Shown: positions 48,136 through 56,921 of the stretch, piece by piece
Layout of the letters: every line of letters begins with the position of its first letter
How positions within the stretch are numbered: the stretch's first letter is position 1
Assembly (NCBI GenBank): GCA_963833955.1
Contig: CAWHZY010000002.1
Span: forward strand, 1 to 64,000
Direction: 5' to 3'
DNA length: 64,000 bases
Source: Roseiarcus sp963833955
Lineage (GTDB): Bacteria > Pseudomonadota > Alphaproteobacteria > Rhizobiales > Beijerinckiaceae
Position numbers and translations under genes: made by a program
Notes under the pieces: generated by a model
The model's database searches: none
What the model was told of the DNA's origin: nothing
What the model saw: only the letters and a program-made list of their open reading frames with translations

Positions 48136-48939
48136 GTGCAAGACCCAGTCTATTCCGTCGTCGTATTCGCAGCCATGTGCTTGAGCGCGGCGGTCGGCTT
48201 CTTCATCCATTCCCGCCTATCCGAGAAGCATCGGGCGCCCGAATCCATCGCGCTGGTGCAGCTCATGATCACGCTCCTGGTGACGTTCACGGCCATCGTG
48301 CTTGGCCTTCTCACGACCTCGGTCAAGGCCGGGTTCGACGCCGCCTATACGGCTCGCGGCGACGACGCCGCGCAGCTTGCGCAGCTCGACCGCTGCCTGC
48401 GCGACTACGGTCCCGAGACGGCGACCATGCGCGGGCAATTGCGCGGCTATGTCGCCGCGGTGATCGCCAGCACCTGGCCAGACGAGCCGCGTCCTGAAGG
48501 GGTCGCTTTCCCCGACCCGGCCAAGATGCCGAAGCTCGGGGAATCGCCGCTCCTGTCCGATGTCCTGAGCGAGGTCGGGCGCGGCGTTTACGGGCTTCAG
48601 CCGACAGACAGCTTCCACAGGACTTAGCTGGCCGCCTGCGTTGAACACTATAGCGACTTGCTGAGCGCCAGGTGGAAAGTGATCGAGGGCGCGCGTCCCT
48701 CCTTCTCGCCGCCCTTCTACTGGGTGCTGGTGATCTGGCTTTCGATCCTGTTTGGATCGTTTGGCCTGACGGCGCGGCCCAACGGGATGGTGACGACGAT
48801 GACCGTTTTATGCGCGCTGTCGATCGCGATCGCGGTCTTTGTCATCCTCGACATGGATGAACCCTATGGCGGATTGTTCGGAGTGCCGAGCACCTCAATG
48901 CGCAACGCGCTCGCCGATATGATGCGGACGGACGGCTGA
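48136..48939 (+). pseudogene. DUF4239-like membrane protein interrupted by TAG
   Basis: About 267 residues in one frame, broken only by a TAG at 48625-48627. Two N-terminal helices (VVFAAMCLSAAVGFFIHSRL and LMITLLVTFTAIVLGLLTTS), a soluble middle, then WKVIEGARPSFSPPFYWVLV, IWLSILFGSFGL and two closing helices. This is the DUF4239 (bestrophin-like) layout. A single C to T change in a CAG would account for the stop. The apparent start is GTG at 48136. Role unknown. Confidence 0.65.
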
Positions 48940-49042
48940 AGCGCGAGGCTTAGCCTGGGCTGTGAATGCGACGGCAGGAATTGGGTTGAATTCGGGGCTC
49001 GACGGCGCATGTTTCCCTGGTGACGAAACCGGAAGCAATGCA

Positions 49043-49736
49043 ATGAGCGAGGCCACACAGCATTATCATGTCTTTGAGACGGCCATGGGCTTCTGCGCGA
49101 TCGCCTGGAGCGATGCAGGGGTCGCGCGCTTTCAATTGCCGACGAAAACCGCCGAAGCGGCCGAACGGCTGATGCGCCGCCGCGCCTTTGGCGCGGAGCC
49201 GGGCGCGCCGCCGGAAGACGTTGCGGCGGTCGTCGAGGCGGCGAAACGGTATTTCGGCGGCGAGGAAACGGACTTCTCGCAGGTTCAGGTCGACCTCGCG
49301 GGCCAGGACGCGTTCTTCGCGCAGATTTATGACGCACTGCGCCGGGTCGGCTGGGGGCGCACGACCACCTATGGCGCGCTGGCGAAGGAGGTTGGCGCCG
49401 GCCGCGAAGGGGCGCGCGACGTCGGCGAGGCGATGGCCAGAAATCCGACGCCGCTTGATCATTCCCTGTCACCGGGTGCTGGCCGCCGGCGGCAAAATCG
49501 GCGGTTTCTCCGCGCCCGGCGGCTCGAAAACAAAGGCCCGCATGCTCGAATTGGAGGGCGTTCGCCTTCAGCCCGCCAGAAGCGGCGCAACAGGCTTTCA
49601 GTTTCTGAAGACGACTGGAGGGCGCGCGCTCGTGGTCGCCCGCTCGGGGCTAAACGGCTGGAAGGGTCTCTTCCACGAGACTAGGCCAAAAAAGAAAGAC
49701 CGTCTCGCGACGGTCTCTCCTCAGGTTGCGGATTGA
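49043..49736 (+). CDS. ogt: methylated-DNA-protein-cysteine methyltransferase (frameshifted)
   Basis: Suicide alkyl-transferase that repairs O6-methylguanine. N-terminal part MSEATQHYHVFETAMGFCAI to GEAMARNPTPL. One extra T near 49455 breaks the frame, and the other frame continues IIPCHRVLAAGGKIGGFSAP with the acceptor Cys in PCHRV. The C-terminal 60 residues are unusual and run over the terminator at 49.69 kb, so a further indel or an earlier stop is possible. ATG at 49043 is chosen on homology. Confidence 0.8.
49688..49716 (-). terminator. terminator for the PEP-CTERM gene
   Basis: On the minus strand GACCGTC pairs with GACGGTC around GCGA and is followed by TTTCTTTTTT. It is placed about 33 bases beyond the PEP-CTERM stop. 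Confidence 0.8.
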
Positions 49737-49748
49737 AATTCCCGGGGG

Positions 49749-50598
49749 TCAGGCCGCGGCAGGCGCTGTCTTCCCCCCGCGCCTCCGATAGGCGACATAC
49801 CCCATCCCGGCGAAGCCGGCGAGCATCATCACCCACGTCGACGGCTCAGGCGTGCCCGGCAGCACAGCCGCGAAGTTGACGGAGAGGCCTTCTACCAAAC
49901 TCGCATTCTGAAGTGTCACGGTGCTCAGGTAGTTTCCTGTGGCGCCATAAACGCTCATGGTGCCACTGTTGATGTTCGAGATGTAATAGTCCGTGCCGTC
50001 GTAGGCGATGCCCGTGTTGCCGGTGCCGTCATGGCCGGTGATAAATCCCGGCGTCAACACAGTGCCGCCTGTGCTGTAGACATCGTAGATATTCGCAGGC
50101 CCCTCGTAGCCGTCACGTTCGTTTTCGATCAAGTCGCCGTGGGCGTAGGTGAGACCGTCGCAGTAGCTTGTACATAGAGACGTCGTTATCGTATTCACCA
50201 GGGCGCCGCCTAAAGTGTATTCGTACACCTTGTTGAGGCCGGAATAGTCTGCAACAAAGATGTGTGATCCGTCATAGGTAATCGCCGAGAGAGGAGGCCC
50301 CGGCGACCGAGAATACCGTTCCGAGGTCGGTGTTCGTCACGAAATTGTAAGCCCAAATGGAGTTTGAACCAGAACTGTCATAGTAGAGAATGTTCCCGAC
50401 CTGAATCACGCCACGGCCGTTGAACCCATGCGGCGCGGTGATCGTATCGAGCAGAGTTCCGCTTAGGCTCCATTCCTGCAGAGTCACATTGCCGCCGGCT
50501 TGGGCGCCCCAGATCGTAGAAACAGTTCCAGCGTATGCGCTTGAACCGAAAGGCGACATCGCCGCTAGAGCGGTCACCGTCAATAGCAATTTCCTCAT
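49749..50598 (-). CDS. PEP-CTERM sorted secreted protein (frameshifted)
   Basis: A signal peptide (MRKLLLTVTALAAMSPFGSS) and a C-terminal sorting signal TPEPSTWVMMLAGFAGMGYV followed by YRRRGG mark an exosortase substrate. The body looks like a beta-propeller with WSLSGTLLDTITAPHG, YEYTLGGALVNTIT and GIAYDGTDYYISNINSG. A one-base shift near 50290 is needed. ATG at 50598 follows AGGGGAG. It is probably exported and anchored or released into an extracellular matrix. No exosortase gene is visible in this window. Confidence 0.85.
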
Positions 50599-50760
50599 GT
50601 GTACTCCCCTGTCTTTTACAACGAAGGTATGGCGAACGCCGTTCACAATCCCCGAGGCGGCCGCCGGAAATACATTAATGTTAACACTCTTACGTTACGT
50701 AATTTCACGAAAATGTCAACTATCAGGTTGCAGCCGAGGATAGCGCTAAGTCCACATCGT

Positions 50761-50861
50761 TCACCCCCCCAGCGCCTGATCGAGGTCGCGGATCAGATCG
50801 TCGGCCGTCTCGAGGCCGATCGACAGGCGTACAACATCGTCGCCGGCCCCAGCAGCGACGC
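50761..50861 (-). repeat. duplicated 3' tail of the O-acetylhomoserine sulfhydrylase gene
   Basis: About 101 bases that match 51370-51470 with roughly seven differences, including the stop codon. The tail encodes VVRLSIGLETADDLIRDLDQ and stops after ALGG. The similarity ends at the stop codon. The 508 bases between the copies hold a PsiF-like gene and unrecognised sequence. Confidence 0.85.
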
Positions 50862-50949
50862 CGTGTCGCGCCGCGCTCGCTCACAAACCAATGGAACTCC
50901 GTACAAATTTGTGCTAGCCTTCTCTGGTCAATTGCCCCAGGGGAGCGAA

Positions 50950-51160
50950 ATGCATTACCGTTCATTGGGATTGTTATCCGTCGGGCCGTGGTCCTGCGCA
51001 GCTTGCAAGCTTGAGCGCGGCTCAGGCCGGCTCCAAATCCCAACACAACAGTAGCGTTAAGGCGCAATGCATCAGCGATGGTAAGGCTAAAGGCTTTACC
51101 GGAAAAGCATTGCACGACGACGTCGTGCAGTGCTTCCAAAAAAACGGGTTCATGCATTAA
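50950..51160 (+). CDS. PsiF-like small exported protein (frameshifted)
   Basis: ATG at 50950 behind AGGGGAGCG. MHYRSLGLLS begins a signal peptide; after one frame change it continues QLASLSAAQAGSKSQHN and KAQCISDGKAKGFTGKALHD, then VVQCFQKNGFMH before TAA at 51158-51160. Two Cys about 20 residues apart and the GKAKG words recall the PsiF repeat family of small periplasmic proteins. It sits between the two copies of the duplicated gene tail. Confidence 0.5.
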
Positions 51161-51369
51161 AACTGCTTGGTTCTGCGTTATTCTGTCGGCTAAGGGCGGC
51201 GAAAACCAGTTCTATGCGCTCGCGCCGCGCAAGGCGTAAGAGTTCGCGGAGATCCGAGTCGGCCTGCCCAAGAGGGTCGAGCTTGAGATCTACGAGACAT
51301 AAACGAAGGCGCTCGCGGCGATCCGAAGCGCGGCCCGGCAAGGGCGCGCGCTGCTTCCGGCTGCAATCA
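51161..51369 (+). other. unrecognised coding remnant
   Basis: One frame reads KGGENQFYALAPRKA, stop, EFAEIRVGLPKRVELEIYET, stop, which looks like the end of a broken gene rather than random DNA. Family not recognised. Confidence 0.3.
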
Positions 51370-52650
51370 TCACCCCTCCAGCGCCTGATCGAGATCGCGG
51401 ATCAGATCGTCGGCCGTCTCGAGGCCGATCGACAGGCGCACGACGTCATCGCCGGCCCCCGCAGCGACGCGCTGCTCGTCGGTCGAGCTGCCGATGGGTG
51501 GTCGAGGCCGGATGCAGGATCAGGCTTCGCGTGTCGCCGATATTCGCCAGATGCGAGAACAGGCGCACGCCCTCGACCAGCTTGACGCCGGCCTCGAACC
51601 CGCCCTTGACGCCGAAGGTGAACACGGCGCCCGCGCCTTTCGGCAGATACTTTTGCGCGAGCTTGTAATAGGCGCTGTCCTTCAGGCTGGCGTAGGAGAC
51701 CCAGGCGACTTTCGGGTGCTGGCGTCAGGAATTCGGCGACCTTGCGCGCGTTCTCGACATGCCGCTCCATCCGCACATGCAGGGTCTCGACGCCGGTGAT
51801 GGTGAGGAACGCGTTCATCGGCGCGAGCGCCGGGCCGAAGTCGCGCAAGGCCACCGCCCGCGCCTTCATGGTGAAGGCGAAATCGCCGAAATTCTCGAAG
51901 AACTTGAGCCCGTGATAGGCGGGCTCCGGCTCGGTCAGCGAGGGAAAGCGGCCCCCTTGCGACCAGTCGAACTTGCCCGAATTCGACCACCACGCCGCCA
52001 AGCGAATTGCCGTGGCCCGCGAGGAACTTGGTGGTCGAGTGCACGACGATGTCGGCGCCGTGCTCGAATGGCCGGCAGAGGTACGGGGTGGCGAGCGTGT
52101 TGTCGACGATCAGCGGCAGACCCGCCTCATGCGCGACTATCGCGACGCGCCGCGATATCGACGACGACGCCGCCCGGATTGGCGAGGTTCTCGATGAAGA
52201 TCGCCTTGCACCTCGGCGTCAGGCTTTTGCGGAAATTCTCAGGCTCGGTCGGATCGACGAAATGGCAGGTCCAGCCGAGCTTCTTGAATGAGAGGCCGAA
52301 TTGGGTGAGCGAGCCGCCATAAAGGTTGCGCGACGCGACGAATTCGTCGCCCGGCTCCATCAGCGTGAAGAAGGTCAGGAACTGCGCCGCATGGCCTGAA
52401 GAGGCGGCGACCGCGGCGCGACCGCCCTCGAGCGCCGCGATGCGCTCTTCCAGCACCGACACCGTCGGATTGGTCAGCCGGGAATAGATGTAGCCGAAAT
52501 TGTGCAGGTTGAAGAGCGAGGCGGCGTGGTCGACGTCGTCGAACACATAGGCCGTCGTCTGATAGATCGGGGTCGAACGCGCGCCGGTGGTCGGATCGGG
52601 CGCGGCGCCGGCATGGATGGCGCGGGTCTCGAAGCCGTAATCAAGATTGC
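51370..52650 (-). CDS. O-acetylhomoserine sulfhydrylase, several frameshifts
   Basis: PLP-dependent enzyme making homocysteine (or methionine precursors) from O-acetylhomoserine and sulfide. Seen: YGFETRAIHAGAAPDPTTGA, STPIYQTTAYVFDDVDHAAS, YIYSRLTNPTVSVLEERIA, and the region around the PLP lysine, VVHSTTKFLAGHGNSLGG. The end is LSIGLETADDLIRDLDQALE. Frames change near 52150, 51985, 51730 and 51510. The domain length of about 427 residues is normal. No start codon is seen at its N-terminus: the frame is open from the CoA-binding domain upstream. Confidence 0.85.
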
Positions 52651-53180
52651 GCGCGCGGCGCTGGACGCGCTCTTGGTCCGGCGGTGCCAGCGGCGCGGCG
52701 GGCGGGCGGTTCTGGATGATGCCGCTGTTGACGCCGCTCCACGACAATTCGCCCCCTAACCGCCCGAACTCGATCTTCGGGCAGCGGTTCATGATCACTT
52801 CGATGCCCGGCCGCTTCCGCCGTCTTCGCCGCCGCGTCGTTCCGAACGCCCAGTTGCATCCACACGACCTTGGCGCCGATGGCGATCGCGTCCTCGACGA
52901 TGGGGGCCGCGTCCTCGGACCGGCGGAACACGTCGACCATGTCGACCTTGTCCGGGATGTCGCGCAGCGACGCATAGGCCATCTCGCCGAGCAGAGGCTT
53001 GCCCGCGATACCCGGATTGACGGGGATCACGCGATAGCCTTTGCCCTGCAGGTACTTCATCACGAAATAGCTGGGCCGGTTCCAGTTCGCCGACGCGCCG
53101 ACGAGCGCGATCGTCTTCACCCGCTCGAGGATCGCGCGGATCTTCGCGTCGGAATAGGCAATCGGTTCCAGGTCGGCCAT
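52649..53180 (-). CDS. CoA-binding (YccU-like) domain, in frame with the sulfhydrylase
   Basis: Rossmann-type CoA-binding protein: KTIALVGASANWNRPSYFVM, YRVIPVNPGIAGKPLLGE, VVWMQLGVRNDAAA, then (after one surplus G near 52812) IEVIMNRCPKIEFGRLGGEL and WSGVNSGIIQNRPP. In the corrected frame no stop separates it from the sulfhydrylase. Such proteins often sit next to this enzyme as separate genes; whether this is a true fusion or a lost stop is unclear. ATG at 53180. Confidence 0.8.
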
Positions 53181-53247
53181 GCGCTCTTGCTCTCTCATGA
53201 AGGGGAGCACTCTAGCGCAAGAGCGCAGCGGATTTCACCGCCTTCGC

Positions 53248-53817
53248 TTACGGCCGTGGCTCTGGAGTCCGTTTCTCGAGCGGCAGGCCGGCCGTGGCCC
53301 AGCCGTCCGATCCCTCCGGATACCAGGCGACATTCGTATAGCCTAACGCCAGCGCCCGCCTGGCCGCGTTCCAGGACATCCAGCAATCCTTGAGACAATA
53401 GAACACGAGCGGACGCTGGCGGCCGCCCAAAGCCTTGTCGAGCCCGCGCCGAAAATAATCGAGCATGACGGGAGCGAGTTCGCCGTAACCGGTGTCGGGG
53501 AGCCACAGGCTGCCGGGGATGTCGGACCGCGGCTTCTCCCGCCAGACGACTTCGGCGGGCAGATCCTTGGGGCGCGGCGCCTGCGGCAGGACGTCGACGA
53601 AGGCGGCGTCGCCCGCGCGCCACATGGCCGCCGCCTCGTCGGTCGTGAGGACGCGCGCGCCCTTGAGGGTCGCGGGCGTCGGCGCGCGATAATCGCTCTG
53701 CCGATAAGAATCCGGCTCCGGCGGCGCGTCGCCGGCGGCCGCCGCGAAGGACGTGATCAGGGTGAAGACGAGGGCTTCGATCAGCGCCCATCGCAGGCTC
53801 GAACGTTCTAATCTCAC
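53248..53817 (-). CDS. PQQ-dependent catabolism-associated CXXCW motif protein (rhodanese-like)
   Basis: 189-residue periplasmic protein with an N-terminal signal (ALIEALVFTLITSFAAAAGD). A rhodanese-like fold ends with FYCLKDCWMSWNAARRAL, the CXXCW motif that names the family. It is regularly found with quinoprotein dehydrogenases and the quinoprotein-relay genes, as here with the divergent metallohydrolase and SoxYZ-like carrier. Its exact role, possibly sulfur or thiol chemistry, is unproved. Confidence 0.88.
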   Translation of the reverse strand: MRLERSSLRWALIEALVFTLITSFAAAAGDAPPEPDSYRQSDYRAPTPATLKGARVLTTDEAAAMWRAGDAAFVDVLPQAPRPKDLPAEVVWREKPRSDIPGSLWLPDTGYGELAPVMLDYFRRGLDKALGGRQRPLVFYCLKDCWMSWNAARRALALGYTNVAWYPEGSDGWATAGLPLEKRTPEPRP

Positions 53818-53883
53818 GACAACTCTACCCGGCTTTCGGCTTGCGGCTGTCTATAGCATGATAGCGGCGCCTCAAGCCGCACT

Positions 53884-54012
53884 CGTCATCGCGGGCCATA
53901 GGCGTCGAAAGACGCCCGTCCTTCCGGATGGGCTATGGCGAAGCGATCCAGAGATGAAGAGAGCCGGACCGGCGACTCTGGGTCGCCACGTCGCTTCGCT
54001 CCTCGCGATGAC
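53884..54012. repeat. BOX/ERIC-like interspersed repeat, inverted copy
   Basis: GGCGTCGAAAGACGCCCGTC and CTTCCGGATGGGCTATGGCG are the reverse complement of 36732-36769 with about one mismatch. It is followed by CGAAGCGATCCAGAG, and the end TCGCTTCGCTCCTCGCGATG also matches 11.78 kb. It lies in the divergent spacer between the CXXCW gene and the metallohydrolase, where their promoters should be. Confidence 0.8.
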
Positions 54013-54082
54013 GACCCTGGACATAGCGACGGCGGTCGTTTGACGTTGCCCGGTCACAGCCGGCTGCTATGGTCCGCTCGAA

Positions 54083-55033
54083 ATGTCGAATTTAAACATG
54101 CGCTGGCTCATCGGCGCCCTCGTCGCGACGCTCGTCCTCTGGGCGCAAGGAGCGGCGTGCGGCGATGCGCCCTCTCCGCTGCTAGTGCAGGAAATCGCGC
54201 CCGGCGTGTTCGTCCATACCGGCGAAATCGCGCTGATGAGCGAAGACAATCTGGGCGACATCGCCAATATCGGATTCGTGATCGGCGACAAGGGCGTGGC
54301 GGTGATCGATACCGGCGGCAGCGTGCCGGTCGGGAAGCGACTGCTCGCCGCCATCCGCGCCCACACGACCAAGCCCATCCTCTATGTCATCAACACGCAC
54401 GAGCATCCCGATCACGTCTTTGGCGATGCCGCTTTCGACGGGATAGGCGCGACCTTTGTCGGCCACAAAAATTTGCCGCGAGCCCTCGCGATGCGCGGCG
54501 AATTCTACCTCAAGGCGTTTCGCCGGATCATTGGCGACAAGCTCGTCGATGAGGTGAAGCTCATTCCGCCAACCTTGCTCGTGGCCGATCGCATGACGCT
54601 CGATCTCGGCGGACGGACGCTCGACTTGCAGGCTTGGCCCCCTGCGCACACCGACTGCGACCTCACCGTCCTCGACACGACGACAAAGACGCTGTTCGCC
54701 GGCGACCTCGTCTTTGTGAAGCATCTGCCGATCATCGACGGCTCTTTGAAGGGCTGGCTTGTCGATCTCCCCGCGCTGGCCAAGGTTCCCGCCTTGCGCG
54801 TCATTCCCGGCCATGGGCCCGTGGGCTTGCCCTGGCCGCAGGCGCTCGACAGCGAGCGGTCGTATTTCGAGGGCCTCGCGAAAGACGTGAAGGCCTCGAT
54901 CGCCAAAGGCGAGCCGGTCGAGGGCGCGACCAAATGGGCCGGGCAAGCGCAACGGGATGACTGGCGGCTGTTTGAGGACTATAATCGCCGCAACGTGACG
55001 GCGGCCTATTCGGAATTCGAATGGGATCAATAG
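54083..55033 (+). CDS. quinoprotein relay system zinc metallohydrolase 2
   Basis: 316-residue metallo-beta-lactamase-fold protein with a signal peptide (MRWLIGALVATLVLWAQGAA). Zinc motifs: NTHEHPDHVFGDAAF, AHTDCDLTVLD (third His), LFAGDLVF and VIPGHGP. It is annotated in families as part of the quinoprotein relay found with PQQ-alcohol dehydrogenases. It probably acts in the periplasm. The SoxYZ-like carrier gene follows by about 30 bases, likely the same operon. Substrate unknown. Confidence 0.88.
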   Translation: MSNLNMRWLIGALVATLVLWAQGAACGDAPSPLLVQEIAPGVFVHTGEIALMSEDNLGDIANIGFVIGDKGVAVIDTGGSVPVGKRLLAAIRAHTTKPILYVINTHEHPDHVFGDAAFDGIGATFVGHKNLPRALAMRGEFYLKAFRRIIGDKLVDEVKLIPPTLLVADRMTLDLGGRTLDLQAWPPAHTDCDLTVLDTTTKTLFAGDLVFVKHLPIIDGSLKGWLVDLPALAKVPALRVIPGHGPVGLPWPQALDSERSYFEGLAKDVKASIAKGEPVEGATKWAGQAQRDDWRLFEDYNRRNVTAAYSEFEWDQ

Positions 55034-55062
55034 GCGCCGGCGCTCGGGATGGAGGCGCTTCG

Positions 55063-55881
55063 ATGGCGCGGATGCTCACAAGACGACAGACACTGGCGGG
55101 TCTCGCGCTTGGTTGCGCGACAGGCGGACGCGCTTTCGCTCAAAGCGCCGATGAGCCGGATTCCTGGCCCGAGCTCGTACACATCTTTTTCAACGACGCG
55201 CCGATCCAGGAGGACAAGAGCCTCGTGTCGTTCGAGGCGCCCGTGCGCGCCGAGGACGCCGCGATTGTGCCGATGTCGTTTTCGGCCAAATTGCCTGAGG
55301 GCGACACGCGCCGCGTCAACAAGCTGACGCTGGTCATCGATGAGAATCCGGTGCCGCTCGCCGCCACATTCACGCTCGGCGAGAAGGCTGGCGAAACGCG
55401 CATCTCGACCAGGGTCAGGGTCAATTCCTACACCAACGTCCGTGTCGTTGCGGAACTCAGCGACGGCTCGCTGCATATGGCGACGCGCTACATCAAGGCG
55501 TCGGGCGGATGCTCGGCGCCGATGGTCAAGACCATGGACGAAGCGCTGGCGACGCTCGGCCAGATGAAGTTCCGCGTCCTGCCGCCGACCCCCGAGGCGC
55601 CGAACGAGGCGCTGCTCATGATCCGCCACCCGAACAATTCCGGGCTGCAGATGGATCAGGTGACGCGGCTCTATACGCCGGCGCGCTATATCGCCAAGCT
55701 CGCGGTCTATCAGGGGCAGGATCTCGTTTTCTCGATGGCCGCCGGCATATCGATCTCCGAGGACCCGAACTTCCGCTTCACCTTCAAGCCGAACGGGGCC
55801 AAGATGTTTCGCGTCGAAGCCGAGGACACGGCCGGCAAGACCTTCTCAGGCGCATGGCCCGCGACCCGGGACGGGGCGTAG
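55063..55881 (+). CDS. quinoprotein dehydrogenase-associated SoxYZ-like carrier
   Basis: 272 residues. A twin-arginine-like signal (MLTRRQTLAGLALGCATGGR) precedes a SoxY-like domain ending in SGGCSAPM, where the Cys could carry a substrate as in SoxY. A second SoxZ-like domain with ALLMIRHPNNSGLQMDQ and FRFTFKPNGAKMFRVEAED follows. So it is a natural Y-Z fusion. It is presumed to work with the metallohydrolase upstream and a PQQ dehydrogenase elsewhere. ATG at 55063 follows GGGATGGAGG. Confidence 0.88.
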   Translation: MARMLTRRQTLAGLALGCATGGRAFAQSADEPDSWPELVHIFFNDAPIQEDKSLVSFEAPVRAEDAAIVPMSFSAKLPEGDTRRVNKLTLVIDENPVPLAATFTLGEKAGETRISTRVRVNSYTNVRVVAELSDGSLHMATRYIKASGGCSAPMVKTMDEALATLGQMKFRVLPPTPEAPNEALLMIRHPNNSGLQMDQVTRLYTPARYIAKLAVYQGQDLVFSMAAGISISEDPNFRFTFKPNGAKMFRVEAEDTAGKTFSGAWPATRDGA

Positions 55882-55926
55882 GCGAAGGCTGGCTTCGGTC
55901 TCATCGCCTGCCCTGGCCACGGGATG

Positions 55927-55957
55927 AAAAAAACGCCGCTCACGGGAGAGCGGCGTT
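55927..55957 (-). terminator. terminator for the second PEP-CTERM gene
   Basis: On the minus strand AACGCCGCTC pairs with GAGCGGCGTT around TCCCGT and is followed by TTTTT. Strong, about 28 bases past the PEP-CTERM stop; on the plus strand it could also stop the relay operon. Confidence 0.85.
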
Positions 55958-55984
55958 CGGGCAAAGTTTGAAAGAGGCCAGGCG

Positions 55985-56635
55985 CTAAGCTGCGAGCGCA
56001 GTACTCTTGCGCGACCCGCGATAGCCCGCGACGCCAAGGCCGGCGAAGCCGAGCAGCATCATCGCCCAACTCGGCGCCTCTGGAACCGCGGATGGCTCGT
56101 AGCCGTTCAGGTCTGAAGTCTGCGAGTCGATGACCGCGAGCGTGCCGGTGGTGAAACGACTGGCGTTGGTGTCGATCATAAGAAGATCCGAGGTCTGGCC
56201 GGCAAGCAAGCCGCCCGTGGGGGCCCAGCTGAACCCTATGGTGTGGCCGGGCGTGTCGCGGTCGACCAAGCTCGGCGCGTTGGCGCCGCCGTCGTCCCCG
56301 ACGTCCGTCATGAAAGTCGCGAAATTGCCGGCGGTGACGCGCGCCATCGCGTCGCTTGAGTTCGCGCTGTTGACAACCTGAATGATCCAGGTGAGGTCGC
56401 CGGAGCCGAAGGAGTTGGCAGTATCCTTGTAGACCCATTCGTCGATCGTCCCGGAGAAGGCGCTGTTGCTGAACGACAGGGACCCGGTGTTGGCGACGAG
56501 CGTCGAGCCGGCGCCCAAGTTCAAGAGATCAGGCGAACCGGACATTCCCGGATCAAGAACAATGGCCTGAGCCGCCGGCGCTGCGGCGACCATCGCGAAG
56601 GCCGCGGAAGCGGCCAGAAGAAGTGTCTTCATCAT
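55985..56635 (-). CDS. PEP-CTERM-type sorted secreted protein
   Basis: About 216 residues. Signal peptide (MMKTLLLAASAAFAMVAAAP, cleavage after AAQA). C-terminal sorting signal VPEAPSWAMMLLGFAGLGVA with a basic end (YRGSRKS), in the PxPSW-like variant. The body is Ser/Thr/Gly-rich and beta-like (STLVANTGSLSFSNSAFSG). GGGAG lies just before the first ATG; the second ATG at 56632 has better spacing. Likely exosortase substrate. Confidence 0.85.
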   Translation of the reverse strand: MMKTLLLAASAAFAMVAAAPAAQAIVLDPGMSGSPDLLNLGAGSTLVANTGSLSFSNSAFSGTIDEWVYKDTANSFGSGDLTWIIQVVNSANSSDAMARVTAGNFATFMTDVGDDGGANAPSLVDRDTPGHTIGFSWAPTGGLLAGQTSDLLMIDTNASRFTTGTLAVIDSQTSDLNGYEPSAVPEAPSWAMMLLGFAGLGVAGYRGSRKSTALAA

Positions 56636-56921
56636 GAACTCCCAAATTGGCCTCAACGGCGGAAGTCCGTGACGCCCGCATGTCAAGGCGTGTCGTTGCT
56701 TCGTTTGGAAATCATCGCGTAGGTCAAGGGACCCCTCGAGCACGGGGCTCGAGGTTCAGATTCGCCAGCAAGAGCAGGAGGCTGGGTAAAAATAGTCTGT
56801 TGGTGGTTTGTGTCGGTTTTTCAACCATCGGGTAACGTTCTCGGGGCAAACGGTGGCCGATCTCGGACCAAAAGACCCAAACGCCTTTTTTTTGCCTTGT
56901 CCGGCGCCAGGCCGGCGGCCC

